From Chitinophagaceae bacterium (GTDB taxonomy: Bacteria; Bacteroidota; Bacteroidia; Chitinophagales; Chitinophagaceae): a DNA stretch of 50,130 nucleotides. The DNA lies in the NCBI GenBank assembly GCA_009996675.1, contig JAACZQ010000025.1:1-50130 (forward strand). The letters run 5' to 3'. Made by a program: the position numbers and the translations under genes. Below the pieces are notes generated by a model. It worked only from the letters and a program-made list of their open reading frames with translations. It did no database searches and was not told the DNA's origin. Shown in pieces: positions 16,306 through 25,108 of this stretch. The first letter of the stretch is position 1. The number at the start of each line of letters is the position of its first letter.

Positions 16306-16382
16306 AGCTCGTAGCTAGTAGCTCAAAGCTCACAGCCCAAAACTCACAGCTCACAGCTCACTGCCCCCACTACCCACTCCCC
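16306..16382. repeat. Degenerate tandem repeat, 7-bp unit AGCTCAC
   Basis: Eight in-register heptamers run from 16306 to 16361 (AGCTCGT, AGCTAGT, AGCTCAA, AGCTCAC, AGCCCAA, AACTCAC, AGCTCAC, AGCTCAC). They are followed by three decayed C-rich units that reach the end of the CAP-domain gene. No open frame or terminator hairpin explains it. Confidence 0.8.
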
Positions 16383-16880
16383 TCATTGCTTGCGGAAAAA
16401 CAGTTGTGTAAAGAAGGTAACCCCTTTTGCATCGGTATATACCCCAATACCTGTTAGGGCATAATTGCCGGAAATGTTTTTACGGTGACCGGGACTGTTT
16501 AACCAGCCGTCCACCACTTCACGGGCGCTGAGTTGACCATAGGCAACATTCTCTGCAGAAGCAGCCATGGGGCCGGCAGCCTTACCTACCGTTGCTGCCC
16601 TTTTTTCGAAACCATCATGTCCGAATGCCGTTTTCCGCTGGGCCATATTTTTACTGTGCTGGGCAGCAATATCATTGGCCATGGGCAAGAGGGTTAAAGC
16701 CGGTAAACCCTGACTGCTGCGGTATTGATTCACATAACGCAGGATATCATTTACCATGGCGGCGGGGGTGACTTTGGCAGCGGGGGCATTGGTACGGGCA
16801 GGGGTTGTTGTACGGCTACAGGCAAAGAGTCCGAGTGGCAATACCAGCAGGATACACAGTTTTATGGAAGCGGCACGCAT
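16383..16880 (-). CDS. CAP-domain (SCP/PR-1-like) lipoprotein
   Basis: A 165-residue secreted protein. The start at 16880 gives a lipoprotein signal peptide with lipobox LFAC (C21). A Thr/Ala/Pro-rich linker follows, then a CAP domain: ILRYVNQYRSSQGLPAL, AQHSKNMAQ, FGHDGF, AENVAYG, GWLNSPGHRKNI and TGIGVY. The His and Glu residues of the CAP cavity are present. Bacterial CAP proteins are extracytoplasmic and mostly of unknown function. The gene ends against the heptamer array at 16306-16382. A longer upstream reading lacks a signal and was rejected. Confidence 0.88.
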   Translation of the reverse strand: MRAASIKLCILLVLPLGLFACSRTTTPARTNAPAAKVTPAAMVNDILRYVNQYRSSQGLPALTLLPMANDIAAQHSKNMAQRKTAFGHDGFEKRAATVGKAAGPMAASAENVAYGQLSAREVVDGWLNSPGHRKNISGNYALTGIGVYTDAKGVTFFTQLFFRKQ

Positions 16881-16952
16881 ATAATCTGTTTTATACTGGA
16901 TTTGCAACAACTGTACCAAAATGGTCACGGAGCTGTTGTGGAAATACAAAAC

Positions 16953-16982
16953 TTGTAAACCAGGGCCCTACCCTTAGTTTTG
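16953..16982 (+). promoter_or_regulatory. Bacteroidota promoter for lysC
   Basis: TTG at 16953-16955, a 19-base spacer, then TAGTTTTG at 16975-16982. This is an exact match to the TTG-N17-23-TAnnTTTG consensus and lies 18 bases before the lysC start codon. It is the best complete promoter in the window. Confidence 0.75.
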
Positions 16983-17000
16983 CAGCATATTCATTTGTAC

Positions 17001-18266
17001 ATGAAAGTATTCAAATTCGGCGGTGCCAGTGTTAACAGTGTGGACAGGATCAAAAACCTGGCAGCCATCCTGGCCCAATACCCCAATGATCCGTTGGTGG
17101 TTATTGTTTCGGCCATGGGTAAAACCACGAACGGACTGGAGAAAGTGGTGGAAGCATTTTGTGCCGGTAAACAGGAAGAAGCACTGGGTTTATTTGATGT
17201 CATCAAAAAACAACATACCACCACTGCCAAATACCTGCTGGTGACCCGGTTCAATGCCTGTCTGCAACAGCTCCATGATTTTTTTACGGAAGTGGAATGG
17301 TTGTTGCACGACAAGCCCGTGCGGGATTTTGATTATTACTACGATCAGGTAGTATGTACCGGCGAATTACTGAGTACCTGTATCATCAGTCATTTTTTAA
17401 GCGAGTCCGGTATTGCCAACGACTGGACCGATGTGCGCGATATTATCCGTACCGATAACCATTTCCGGGATGCGGGTGTGATGTGGGAAGAAACAAAGGA
17501 ACGTGTACAGGATGTTTTTGCCAACCGTCAGCATCCGATTTTACTGACCCAGGGCTTTATTGGTTGTACAGACGATAATGAAAGCACTACATTGGGCCGG
17601 GAGGGCAGTGATTATACCGCAGCGCTTTTTGCCAATATGCTGGATGCGGAGAGTCTCACGATCTGGAAAGATGTGGAAGGCGTTATGAGTGCCGATCCCA
17701 AACAGTTCCCCGAAGCCAGTCTGATCAGCGAATTGAATTTTACCGAAGTCATTGAAATGGCTTTTTATGGTGCCCAGGTGATTCACCCGAAAACCATCAA
17801 GCCCTTACAGAACAAAGCCATCCCGCTGTATGTAAAATGTTTCCTCGATCCTGCTTTACCCGGCACGATCATTCATGGCAAACATTTACGCAACCTCCCC
17901 CCGATTCTTGTTATCAAAGAAAACCAGGTACTGGTTCATTTAAACAGTCTCGATTTTTCTTTTGTGGGCGATGAGCCCATGAGTCGCTTGTATGCAATCT
18001 TTGGTGAAGCGCGCATCAAACCCAACCTCATCCAAACCGGTGCCATCAGTGTACAGGTATGTATAGATGATAAAGGCGATAAAACAACAGCACTGGCCGC
18101 CTCAGCCGCCCACTTATTTGATATCCAGGTCGAGAAAAACCTGGAGCTGCTCACCATCCGCCATTATACCGAAGACCTGCTCCACAAAATGACCGCAGGA
18201 AAAGAACCGGTACTCATTCAAAAAAGCAGGGAAACCGTGCAGGTGCTGTACAGAAGGGGGATTTGA
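17001..18266 (+). CDS. lysC: Aspartate kinase, monofunctional
   Basis: A 421-residue enzyme that phosphorylates aspartate in the first step of the Lys/Thr/Met/diaminopimelate pathway. The N-terminal kinase motif KFGGASVNSVDRI (KFGG) starts at residue 4. Other kinase-domain segments are VVIVSAMGKTTNGL, GELLST, TLGREGSDYTAAL and WKDVEGVMSADPK. The C-terminal ~130 residues form the ACT regulatory region (LVHLNSLDFSFVGDE, AISVQVCIDDKGDK). There is no homoserine dehydrogenase domain. The start at 17001 is chosen over an upstream ATG because the promoter box lies 18 bases before it. The stop codon runs into a repeat-rich spacer. Confidence 0.93.
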   Translation: MKVFKFGGASVNSVDRIKNLAAILAQYPNDPLVVIVSAMGKTTNGLEKVVEAFCAGKQEEALGLFDVIKKQHTTTAKYLLVTRFNACLQQLHDFFTEVEWLLHDKPVRDFDYYYDQVVCTGELLSTCIISHFLSESGIANDWTDVRDIIRTDNHFRDAGVMWEETKERVQDVFANRQHPILLTQGFIGCTDDNESTTLGREGSDYTAALFANMLDAESLTIWKDVEGVMSADPKQFPEASLISELNFTEVIEMAFYGAQVIHPKTIKPLQNKAIPLYVKCFLDPALPGTIIHGKHLRNLPPILVIKENQVLVHLNSLDFSFVGDEPMSRLYAIFGEARIKPNLIQTGAISVQVCIDDKGDKTTALAASAAHLFDIQVEKNLELLTIRHYTEDLLHKMTAGKEPVLIQKSRETVQVLYRRGI

Positions 18267-18483
18267 TCTTTTGATGTTTGATTTTTTGATCTTTTGATTT
18301 GAGGTATTAGAAAGCAGATGTCGGATCTCAGATCTCAGATGTCAGAGATCAGATGTGGGTTGTGTAATTTAATAGGTATAACTGTAGAAATATTTTTCAC
18401 TGCTTCTATTACTATACTTCAAATCAAAAAATCAAACATCAAAAAATCAAACATCTGAGATCTGACATCTGAGATCTGACATC
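18262..18483. repeat. Interleaved inverted 7-8-bp repeat arrays between convergent lysC and the NlpC/P60 gene
   Basis: A T-rich array of TTTTGAT-type units at 18262-18304 is followed by in-register heptamers GTCGGAT, CTCAGAT, CTCAGAT, GTCAGAG, ATCAGAT at 18320-18354. After about 60 bases come an A-rich array at 18412-18452, the reverse complement of the first (19 bases shared exactly), and ATCTGAG/ATCTGAC heptamers at 18453-18483, the reverse complement of the second. The order is A-B-A'-B', so the two inverted pairs cannot both fold as one simple hairpin. The arrays touch the stop codons of both flanking genes. Confidence 0.8.
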
Positions 18484-19216
18484 ACTTAACAACTCTCCCC
18501 GCTCCGCGGTACCTCGGCTGCCAGTATTTATCATTCAGATCACTGATCATGACACCGCCGCTGGTGGCAGCGTGTACAAATTTATTGTTGAGCAGGTAAA
18601 TGCCTACATGGGTAATATCTCTTTTACGGCCGGTGGTATGAAAGAAGACCAGATCTCCTTCCTGGAGGTCTTCCAGTTCTATGCGGGTTGTATTGTCGTA
18701 TTGCTCCTGGGAAGTGCGGGGCAGGGTTGAACCGTAGACATCCCGCATGAGTATTTGGGTAAAAGCCGAGCAATCGATACAGCTCTCGGAAGAACCACCC
18801 AGGCAGTATTTGGTTCCCCACCAACGGTCAATGGTTTCGAGCAGGGGAATATTACTGAGCTTTTCAACGGTGGCATCCATCAGTACGGCATATTTCAATT
18901 GCAGGTAACCGGCCCTTTCTATATCAAATCCGGTAAAATTCGGCGGGTTACTGCCACCGGCGGCAGTATTGGCAGTATTGCCCGTGGCGGCTGTTTTACC
19001 CGCATTGGTGGTACTGGCTTTATGCCGACTGGCGACGGCCGTACCCGGCGTTACTTCAATCTGATCCAGGAAACTGCGTTGCTGACCAGTGTTATTGCTG
19101 GCAGTACTGGTTTTGGCATTGGAATGGTCTTTGGCCGTGAGTTTACTGAGGGACTTACAACCCGTCACGACCAATACTGCCATCCAGGCCACTATCAAAC
19201 TAACTTGTTTCGTCAT
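18482..19216 (-). CDS. NlpC/P60-family lipoprotein (C40 cell-wall peptidase)
   Basis: A 244-residue lipoprotein with lipobox VTGC (C20). A low-complexity Ala/Thr/Asn-rich linker (about 35-95) precedes a C-terminal NlpC/P60 domain that cleaves peptidoglycan stem peptides. The catalytic Cys is C149 (DCSAF), with histidines H203 (DITHVGIYL) and H215 (FVHAA). The domain also has GTKYCLGGSS, LPRTSQEQY and LQEGDLVFF. The start at 19216 is chosen because it yields the lipoprotein signal. The stop codon overlaps the end of an ATCTGAC heptamer array. Confidence 0.9.
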   Translation of the reverse strand: MTKQVSLIVAWMAVLVVTGCKSLSKLTAKDHSNAKTSTASNNTGQQRSFLDQIEVTPGTAVASRHKASTTNAGKTAATGNTANTAAGGSNPPNFTGFDIERAGYLQLKYAVLMDATVEKLSNIPLLETIDRWWGTKYCLGGSSESCIDCSAFTQILMRDVYGSTLPRTSQEQYDNTTRIELEDLQEGDLVFFHTTGRKRDITHVGIYLLNNKFVHAATSGGVMISDLNDKYWQPRYRGAGRVVK

Positions 19217-19298
19217 ACAGGCATGCAATATAACGCCCCTCGTCTTTTGCGCGGGTAAATGAGTATAATTTTTAACATCTGAAATAATGTCCACAGAC

Positions 19299-19337
19299 TG
19301 TGCAAAACCAGCAGTCTAAAAACCTTAATGTGGAAAA
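19299..19337 (+). promoter_or_regulatory. Pair of DnaA-box-like 9-mers upstream of dnaE
   Basis: TGTGCAAAA at 19299-19307 and TGTGGAAAA at 19329-19337 both fit the relaxed DnaA box TTWTNCACA on the minus strand. They have the same orientation and start exactly 30 bases apart. They lie in the divergent spacer upstream of dnaE. Function is inferred only. Confidence 0.35.
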
Positions 19338-19367
19338 AACAACCTTTCGCCTGAGCGCCGAAGTTAG

Positions 19368-19375
19368 GATATTTG
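19368..19375 (+). promoter_or_regulatory. Candidate -7 box for dnaE
   Basis: GATATTTG matches TAnnTTTG except at the first base and ends 26 bases before the dnaE start. A -33-like TTTCG lies 18 bases upstream. Confidence 0.35.
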
Positions 19376-19401
19376 ACCCCTGGTTCTAATGCCTCTGCCC
19401 C

Positions 19402-22400
19402 ATGCCCGTATTCTCGCATTTACACGTTCACACCCAGTATTCCCTGCTGGATGGCGCCGCAGCCATAGACAGTCTGTATAAAAAAGCAGCTGCCGATAAA
19501 ATGCCTGCCTTGGCCATCACCGACCACGGCAATATGTTCGGTGCTTTTGAATTTGTAAGCCAGGCCTGGAAAAAGACCAAAGTAGTGGGCAAAGATGCCA
19601 ATGGTAAAGATATCCTGGAGCCGGAGGTAAAACCCATTGTGGGCTGCGAGTTTTATGTGGTGAAAGACCGGCATGCCAAACAGTTCACCAAAGAAGTAAA
19701 AGATGAACGCTATCACCAGGTATTACTAGCAAAGAATAAAAAAGGATATGAGAACCTGGTTAAACTAACTTCCCTGGGCTTCATTGAAGGCATGTACAGC
19801 AAGTACCCGCGTATTGATAAAGAACTCATCGAAAAATACCATGAGGGATTGATCGCTACCACCTGTTGCATTGGTGCCTATGTGCCGCAAACCATTTTGC
19901 ATGATGGCGAAGCCAAAGCTGAACAGGAATTCAAATGGTGGCTGGACCTGTTCGGAGAAGACTATTATATTGAGCTGCAGCGACACAATATCAAGGAACA
20001 GGAACTGATCAACCAGACCCTGCTGAAATTCGCCAAAAAATACCATGTACCCGTCATTGCTACCAATGACAGTCACTATGTAGACCAAGACGATGCCAAC
20101 GCGCACGATATCCTGCTTTGTATTAATACCGGCGAAAAACAAAGCACTCCGGGGTTTGATGATTTTGTGAACGACGATACGCAGATCAAGAACCGGCGTT
20201 TCAAATTCCCCAACGATCAGTTTTATTTCAAGACCTCACAGGAAATGGAAAAACTGTTCAGTGATATTCCCGAATCACTGGACAATACCAACCAGATCGT
20301 TGACAAAGTGGAAGTGCTGAACCTGAAGAAAGACATCCTGCTGCCGGCCTTCCCCATTCCGAAGAGTTTTCAGATACATGAAGATGCCAACCTGAACCAG
20401 TGGGAATACCTGCAGCATATTACCCGGGAAGGTGCTAAGATGCGGTATGCTGATTTAACACCGGAGATACAGGAGCGTATCGATTTTGAATTGTTCACCA
20501 TCAAAACCATGGGTTTTGCCGGTTACTTTCTCATTGTAAGTGATTTCATCAAAGCAGGGCGTGAGCTGGGTGTATTTGTGGGACCGGGACGTGGTTCTGC
20601 TGCCGGTAGTGTGGTGGCTTATTGTATTGGCATCACCAATATCGATCCCATTAAATACAACCTGCTGTTTGAGCGTTTCTTAAACCCCGACCGGAAGAGC
20701 ATGCCGGATATCGATACCGACTTTGATGATGAGGGCCGGCAGAAAGTGATTGACTATGTGGTGGACAAATATGGCAAGAACCAGGTAGCCCAGATCATTA
20801 CCTATGGTACCATGGCTGCCAAAATGAGTATCAAGGATGTGGCCCGTGTATTGGATCTGCCACTGGCAGAAAGCAATATGATGGCCAAACTGGTGCCCGA
20901 TAAACCCGGTACCGAACTGGGCCGTGTACTGCATGCGCCACTCACCGCCAAAGAAGGCGAGAAATCATTGGAAGAAAAAGAAGCATACCAGCAGGAGGAT
21001 ATTGAGAATGTGAAGAAGCTGCGGGAGATCTACCGGGGCAATGATATACGTGCCCAGGTACTGAAAGAAGCAGAGCGACTGGAAGGATCGGTACGCAATA
21101 CCGGTATACATGCTGCGGGCATCATCATCGCCCCGAAAGACCTCACCGAACTCATTCCCGTAGCTACGGCCAAAGATTCCGATCTCTGGGTTACCCAGAT
21201 CGAAGGCAGCATTATTGAAGATGCCGGTGTAATTAAAATGGACTTCCTGGGTTTAAAGACCCTCTCCATCCTGAAGACAGCACTGGAACTCATCAAACAG
21301 AACCATGGGGTTACCATCGACCTGGATACCATTCCGCTGGATGATGAAAAAACATTCCATTTATACCAGCGGGGAGAAACCAATGGTACGTTCCAGTTCG
21401 AAAGTATTGGTATGCAGAAATACCTGCGGGAACTCAAACCCGATAAGTTTGATGACCTGATTGCCATGAACGCCCTGTACCGGCCGGGACCCATTGCCTA
21501 TATCCCCAATTTCATCGACCGGAAACATGGACGGGAAGCCATTACCTATGACCTACCCGATATGGAAGAATACCTGGCCGAAACCTATGGTATTACCGTA
21601 TACCAGGAGCAGGTGATGCTACTGAGTCAGAAACTGGCTGGTTTTACCAAGGGCGACGCAGATGTACTGCGGAAAGCCATGGGTAAAAAACAGAAAGCAG
21701 TACTGGATAAAATGAAAGCCCAGTTTGTAAGCGGTGCCACAGCCAAAGGGCATCCGGCTGATAAGCTGGAGAAAATATGGACCGACTGGGAAGCATTTGC
21801 ACAATATGCATTCAACAAATCGCACTCTACCTGTTATGCATTTGTTGCGTACCAAACCGCCTACCTCAAAGCCCATTACCCCGGAGAATATATGTCGGCC
21901 GTACTGAACCATGCGGGCAGTATTGAAAAGATTACTTTTTTCATGGAAGAATGCAAACGCATGGGCATTCGGGTATTGGGTCCGGATATCAACGAATCTC
22001 TGAAAGGTTTTGCCGTGAACCGGAACGGAGAAATCCGTTTTGGCTTAGGGGGATTGAAAGGTGTGGGCGAAGCTGCCGTAGAACATATTATCGCCGAGCG
22101 CGACAAACATGGTCCTTACCAGGATATTTTCGATTTCATCAAACGCATCATCCAGCGCAGCGTGAATAAAAAATCACTGGAAAGCCTTGCTTATTCCGGT
22201 GCATTCGACTGCTTCAAAGAGTTTCACCGTGCACAGTATTTTCATGTTGCAGATGGGGAAAGAATCAATGGACTGGAAAAAATTATCGGATACGGACAAG
22301 CCAACCAGAGCGTAAATGCGGGTAGTACCAATACCTTATTCGGAGACCTGCCCTCCGCCATGCAGGTTCCTATACCCAAAATACCCAATATAGAACCCTG

Positions 22401-23082
22401 GACACTCACCGAACTGCTGGACCATGAAAAAGAAGTCACCGGCATGTTCATGAGCGGGCATCCACTGGATCATTTCAAGTTTGAGTTGAAATATTACGGT
22501 ATTACCAGTATCAGTGATTTCAATGAAATCAAAGAAACCCTGTCATTACAACCCAATCCCGGACGTGTACTCAAAGTAGCAGGGCTGATCATCGACGTAC
22601 AACACCGGGTTACCAAAACAGGAAAGAATTTCGGGTCATTTGTGATCGAAGATTTCAGCGGTAAAACAGATTTTATCTTGTGGAGTGAAGACTATATCCG
22701 TTTTCAGAATTACCTGGAAAAAGGACAGAATATCCTGCTCTCCGGTTTCTTCCGTTCCCGGTATAACCAGCCCAATAATTTTGAATTCAAGATCAATGTC
22801 ATGTCCCTGCTGGAAACCGTCAAGCAAAACATGACCCGCAGTCTGGAAATCAATCTGCATCCTGCACAGCTTACGCCCGACTTTGTATCATTCATTGATA
22901 AGAACCTGCGTGAGCATCCCGGAAAATCTTCCCTGCGGTTTAATATTTATGAGCCAAAGGAAAACCTGAAAGTCAGCCTCTATTCCCTGGAAAAAGGGTT
23001 CCAGATGAATGAAGACATGGCCGGGTTCCTGCTCAATAATCCCGATGTTGATATTGTTGTGGGTGTGGCCGGAACCACGTAA
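19402..23082 (+). CDS. dnaE: DNA polymerase III subunit alpha
   Basis: A 1226-residue replicative polymerase. The N-terminal PHP domain keeps its metal-binding motifs (HLHVHT with H8 and H10, ITDHGNMFG, GCEFYV, NDSHYV), so a PHP nuclease activity is possible. The palm has FVGPGRGSAAGS and the catalytic aspartates D436 and D438 in PDIDTDF, with D614 in KMDFLGLKTL. The fingers and helix-hairpin-helix region follow (FNKSHSTCYAF, FGLGGLKGVGEAA). A C-terminal OB domain spans about residues 1050-1130 (LKVAGLIIDVQHR, FVIEDFSGKTDFILW). Length and motifs are normal for a DnaE1-type enzyme. It is transcribed divergently from the NlpC gene. Confidence 0.96.
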   Translation: MPVFSHLHVHTQYSLLDGAAAIDSLYKKAAADKMPALAITDHGNMFGAFEFVSQAWKKTKVVGKDANGKDILEPEVKPIVGCEFYVVKDRHAKQFTKEVKDERYHQVLLAKNKKGYENLVKLTSLGFIEGMYSKYPRIDKELIEKYHEGLIATTCCIGAYVPQTILHDGEAKAEQEFKWWLDLFGEDYYIELQRHNIKEQELINQTLLKFAKKYHVPVIATNDSHYVDQDDANAHDILLCINTGEKQSTPGFDDFVNDDTQIKNRRFKFPNDQFYFKTSQEMEKLFSDIPESLDNTNQIVDKVEVLNLKKDILLPAFPIPKSFQIHEDANLNQWEYLQHITREGAKMRYADLTPEIQERIDFELFTIKTMGFAGYFLIVSDFIKAGRELGVFVGPGRGSAAGSVVAYCIGITNIDPIKYNLLFERFLNPDRKSMPDIDTDFDDEGRQKVIDYVVDKYGKNQVAQIITYGTMAAKMSIKDVARVLDLPLAESNMMAKLVPDKPGTELGRVLHAPLTAKEGEKSLEEKEAYQQEDIENVKKLREIYRGNDIRAQVLKEAERLEGSVRNTGIHAAGIIIAPKDLTELIPVATAKDSDLWVTQIEGSIIEDAGVIKMDFLGLKTLSILKTALELIKQNHGVTIDLDTIPLDDEKTFHLYQRGETNGTFQFESIGMQKYLRELKPDKFDDLIAMNALYRPGPIAYIPNFIDRKHGREAITYDLPDMEEYLAETYGITVYQEQVMLLSQKLAGFTKGDADVLRKAMGKKQKAVLDKMKAQFVSGATAKGHPADKLEKIWTDWEAFAQYAFNKSHSTCYAFVAYQTAYLKAHYPGEYMSAVLNHAGSIEKITFFMEECKRMGIRVLGPDINESLKGFAVNRNGEIRFGLGGLKGVGEAAVEHIIAERDKHGPYQDIFDFIKRIIQRSVNKKSLESLAYSGAFDCFKEFHRAQYFHVADGERINGLEKIIGYGQANQSVNAGSTNTLFGDLPSAMQVPIPKIPNIEPWTLTELLDHEKEVTGMFMSGHPLDHFKFELKYYGITSISDFNEIKETLSLQPNPGRVLKVAGLIIDVQHRVTKTGKNFGSFVIEDFSGKTDFILWSEDYIRFQNYLEKGQNILLSGFFRSRYNQPNNFEFKINVMSLLETVKQNMTRSLEINLHPAQLTPDFVSFIDKNLREHPGKSSLRFNIYEPKENLKVSLYSLEKGFQMNEDMAGFLLNNPDVDIVVGVAGTT

Positions 23083-23198
23083 AAATCAGTCACAGTCATC
23101 CTTGTTTTTGCGCAGGCATCCTTGAAATCAGCTGTTTATCCCAATTCATTTCGGGATCAGGCCTTCTATTGCGTATTTGTTACACAAACAACGACCCG

Positions 23199-24440
23199 AT
23201 GCAAGCCCTACACAACAAACAACGTATTATAACCGTGGATGCGCTACGCGGATTTGCCCTATTGGGCATTTTACTGGCGCACATGATTTTCTGGTACAAT
23301 GCAGGCCCTTTACCCGAATCCGTATTCGCCAAACACAACAATACAGCCACTACGGTCATCAGTATTATCAACGAAATACTCATCTCCGGTAAATTCTTTG
23401 CTTTCTTTTCTTTCCTGTTCGGCCTGAGTTTTTACCTGCAGATGAGCAGTATGGAGCAACGCAGTTCATCATTTGTATGGCGGTATACCTGGCGTATTGT
23501 ATTGCTGGGTATCATTGGCCTGATACACCATGCTTTCTGGCGTGGCGATATTCTTTCCATCTATGCTCCCCTGGGTATTTTACTCATCCCCATGCGCAAA
23601 CTGGGCAACAGGGCCATACTCATCATTGGCCTGCTGCTGGCCATCAACCTGCCTGGTATACTCATGCAACTCTTTGATATGCTGCGCGAAACCATGGCCG
23701 CCACACCGCCGCCCCCGCCCCCACAACAGGCCCCCGCAGCTATTGATCCCGGACAACAGTATTATGATATAGCCACCAAGGGTAATCTGCCGGCATTACT
23801 GAAAGACAACCTGCAAAACCTGGGTACCAAATTCGACTTCCAGTTCGGCAGTGGCCGGATTTATGTGACCATGGGCTTTTTCCTCCTGGGTATGTATGCA
23901 GGCCGCCGGCAATGGTTTGCCGCTGATGCCCAAACCGTAAAGCCCGTGTTCAAAAAACTACGCAACAACAGTGGCTGGCTGGTATTGGGTACCCTGGTAT
24001 GCGCACTGGGTATGTTTGCCCTGAATGAAATCTTTACCCTGGGCTGGCAGCAAAGCCGTACCGCCGGTTTCATCTTCAGCATATTTGCCAATATCAACAG
24101 TGCCGCACTGGTCTGTTTTTATGTGGCAGGTCTCACACTGCTGATGAATCGTAAAAGCGGACAACAACTGCTCTACCCGCTGGCCCCCATCGGTAAAATG
24201 GCCCTGACCAGTTACCTGTCGCAAACCGTACTCGGACTGGTTTTATACTTCCATATCGGTTTTACGCTGTTCGGACAAACCCCACCCTGGCTCAATTGGC
24301 TGATTGGCATCAGCTTCTTCCTGTTCCAGGCCCTGGTGAGCAAATGGTGGTTGCGTTATTTCAATTATGGCCCGGTGGAATGGCTCTGGCGTACTGCCAC
24401 CTATTTCAAAGCCCCACCCATGCGCAGAACCAAAGCTTAA
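23199..24440 (+). CDS. DUF418 family membrane protein
   Basis: A 413-residue polytopic membrane protein with about ten hydrophobic segments. The N-terminal RIITVDALRGFALLGILLAHM and the C-terminal LAPIGKMALTSYLSQT with WLRYFNYGPVEWLWR are hallmarks of the DUF418/YeiB family, related to acyltransferase-3 proteins. A proline-rich loop (residues ~170-185) interrupts the middle. The function of the family is unknown, possibly acyl transfer at the envelope. The ATG at 23199 places the conserved VDALRG near the N-terminus. It is separated from dnaE by 116 bases. Confidence 0.88.
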   Translation: MQALHNKQRIITVDALRGFALLGILLAHMIFWYNAGPLPESVFAKHNNTATTVISIINEILISGKFFAFFSFLFGLSFYLQMSSMEQRSSSFVWRYTWRIVLLGIIGLIHHAFWRGDILSIYAPLGILLIPMRKLGNRAILIIGLLLAINLPGILMQLFDMLRETMAATPPPPPPQQAPAAIDPGQQYYDIATKGNLPALLKDNLQNLGTKFDFQFGSGRIYVTMGFFLLGMYAGRRQWFAADAQTVKPVFKKLRNNSGWLVLGTLVCALGMFALNEIFTLGWQQSRTAGFIFSIFANINSAALVCFYVAGLTLLMNRKSGQQLLYPLAPIGKMALTSYLSQTVLGLVLYFHIGFTLFGQTPPWLNWLIGISFFLFQALVSKWWLRYFNYGPVEWLWRTATYFKAPPMRRTKA

Positions 24441-24576
24441 GCAGTTATGGTCATAAAATTGTCTGATTAGGCTATTTGTCAGTGTTGTTTACGCCCAACT
24501 GTCAGGTTTGTACTGCTCGAACGTCATTAATCACACCGGTGGAAAAGTCAAAGGGGCAGAGAAAGCGGTTTGGGCC

Positions 24577-24584
24577 TAAATTTG
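24577..24584 (+). promoter_or_regulatory. Bacteroidota -7 box for trxA
   Basis: TAAATTTG is an exact TAnnTTTG match, 76 bases before the trxA start, implying a leader of about 70 bases. No clear -33 TTG lies at the right distance. The rest of the 220-base gap shows nothing else. Confidence 0.5.
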
Positions 24585-24660
24585 ACTTCCTATTGCGGAT
24601 TGCGGCCACTGAGGCCCGCATCCATGAAAAGAAAACATTAAACATTTAAAATAAACAACA

Positions 24661-24978
24661 ATGGCTTTAGAATTAACAGATGCCAATTTCCAGTCAACCG
24701 TACTGGACAGCGATAAACTTACTGTCGTGGATTTCTGGGCTGAGTGGTGTGGACCTTGTCGCGCTATCGGACCCATTATCGAAGAACTGGCGACCGATTT
24801 TAACGGTAAAGTAAATATTGGTAAAGTGAATGTGGACCATAACCCCAACCTGAGTGTGAATTATGGTATTACCTCAATTCCTGCTATCCTGTTCATCAAA
24901 GGTGGCCAGGTGGTAGACAAGCAGGTGGGTGCCGTACCCAAGAACGTACTGGTGAAAAAGATTGAAGCACATATCTGA
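24661..24978 (+). CDS. trxA: Thioredoxin
   Basis: A 105-residue cytoplasmic dithiol reductase. The active site WCGPC is at residues 30-34 (VDFWAEWCGPCRAIGP). The cis-proline segment ITSIPAILFIKGGQ and the buried aspartate region (VVDFW) are present. Length is standard. It is a single-gene unit: its own -7 box lies upstream and a strong hairpin terminator follows 19 bases after the stop. Confidence 0.96.
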   Translation: MALELTDANFQSTVLDSDKLTVVDFWAEWCGPCRAIGPIIEELATDFNGKVNIGKVNVDHNPNLSVNYGITSIPAILFIKGGQVVDKQVGAVPKNVLVKKIEAHI

Positions 24979-24997
24979 TCTTACCCAATGCATAACA

Positions 24998-25029
24998 AGC
25001 CTCTCACAAGACCGTGGGAGGCTTTTTTT
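24998..25029 (+). terminator. Rho-independent terminator of trxA
   Basis: AGCCTCTCAC pairs with GTGGGAGGCT (10 bp with one G-U pair) around a 6-base loop, followed by a run of T residues. Confidence 0.88.
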
Positions 25030-25108
25030 GTGCTGCCGGTTACCGGGAACTGTTGGTAATGTAAGATTTACTATCTTGAACGCTGTTTTTTAACGTAAAC
25101 AAGCTTGC

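Noticed and set aside
16205..16382. CRISPR array
   Set aside because: The repeats are 7-14 bases, directly tandem without unique spacers, and no cas gene is in the window.
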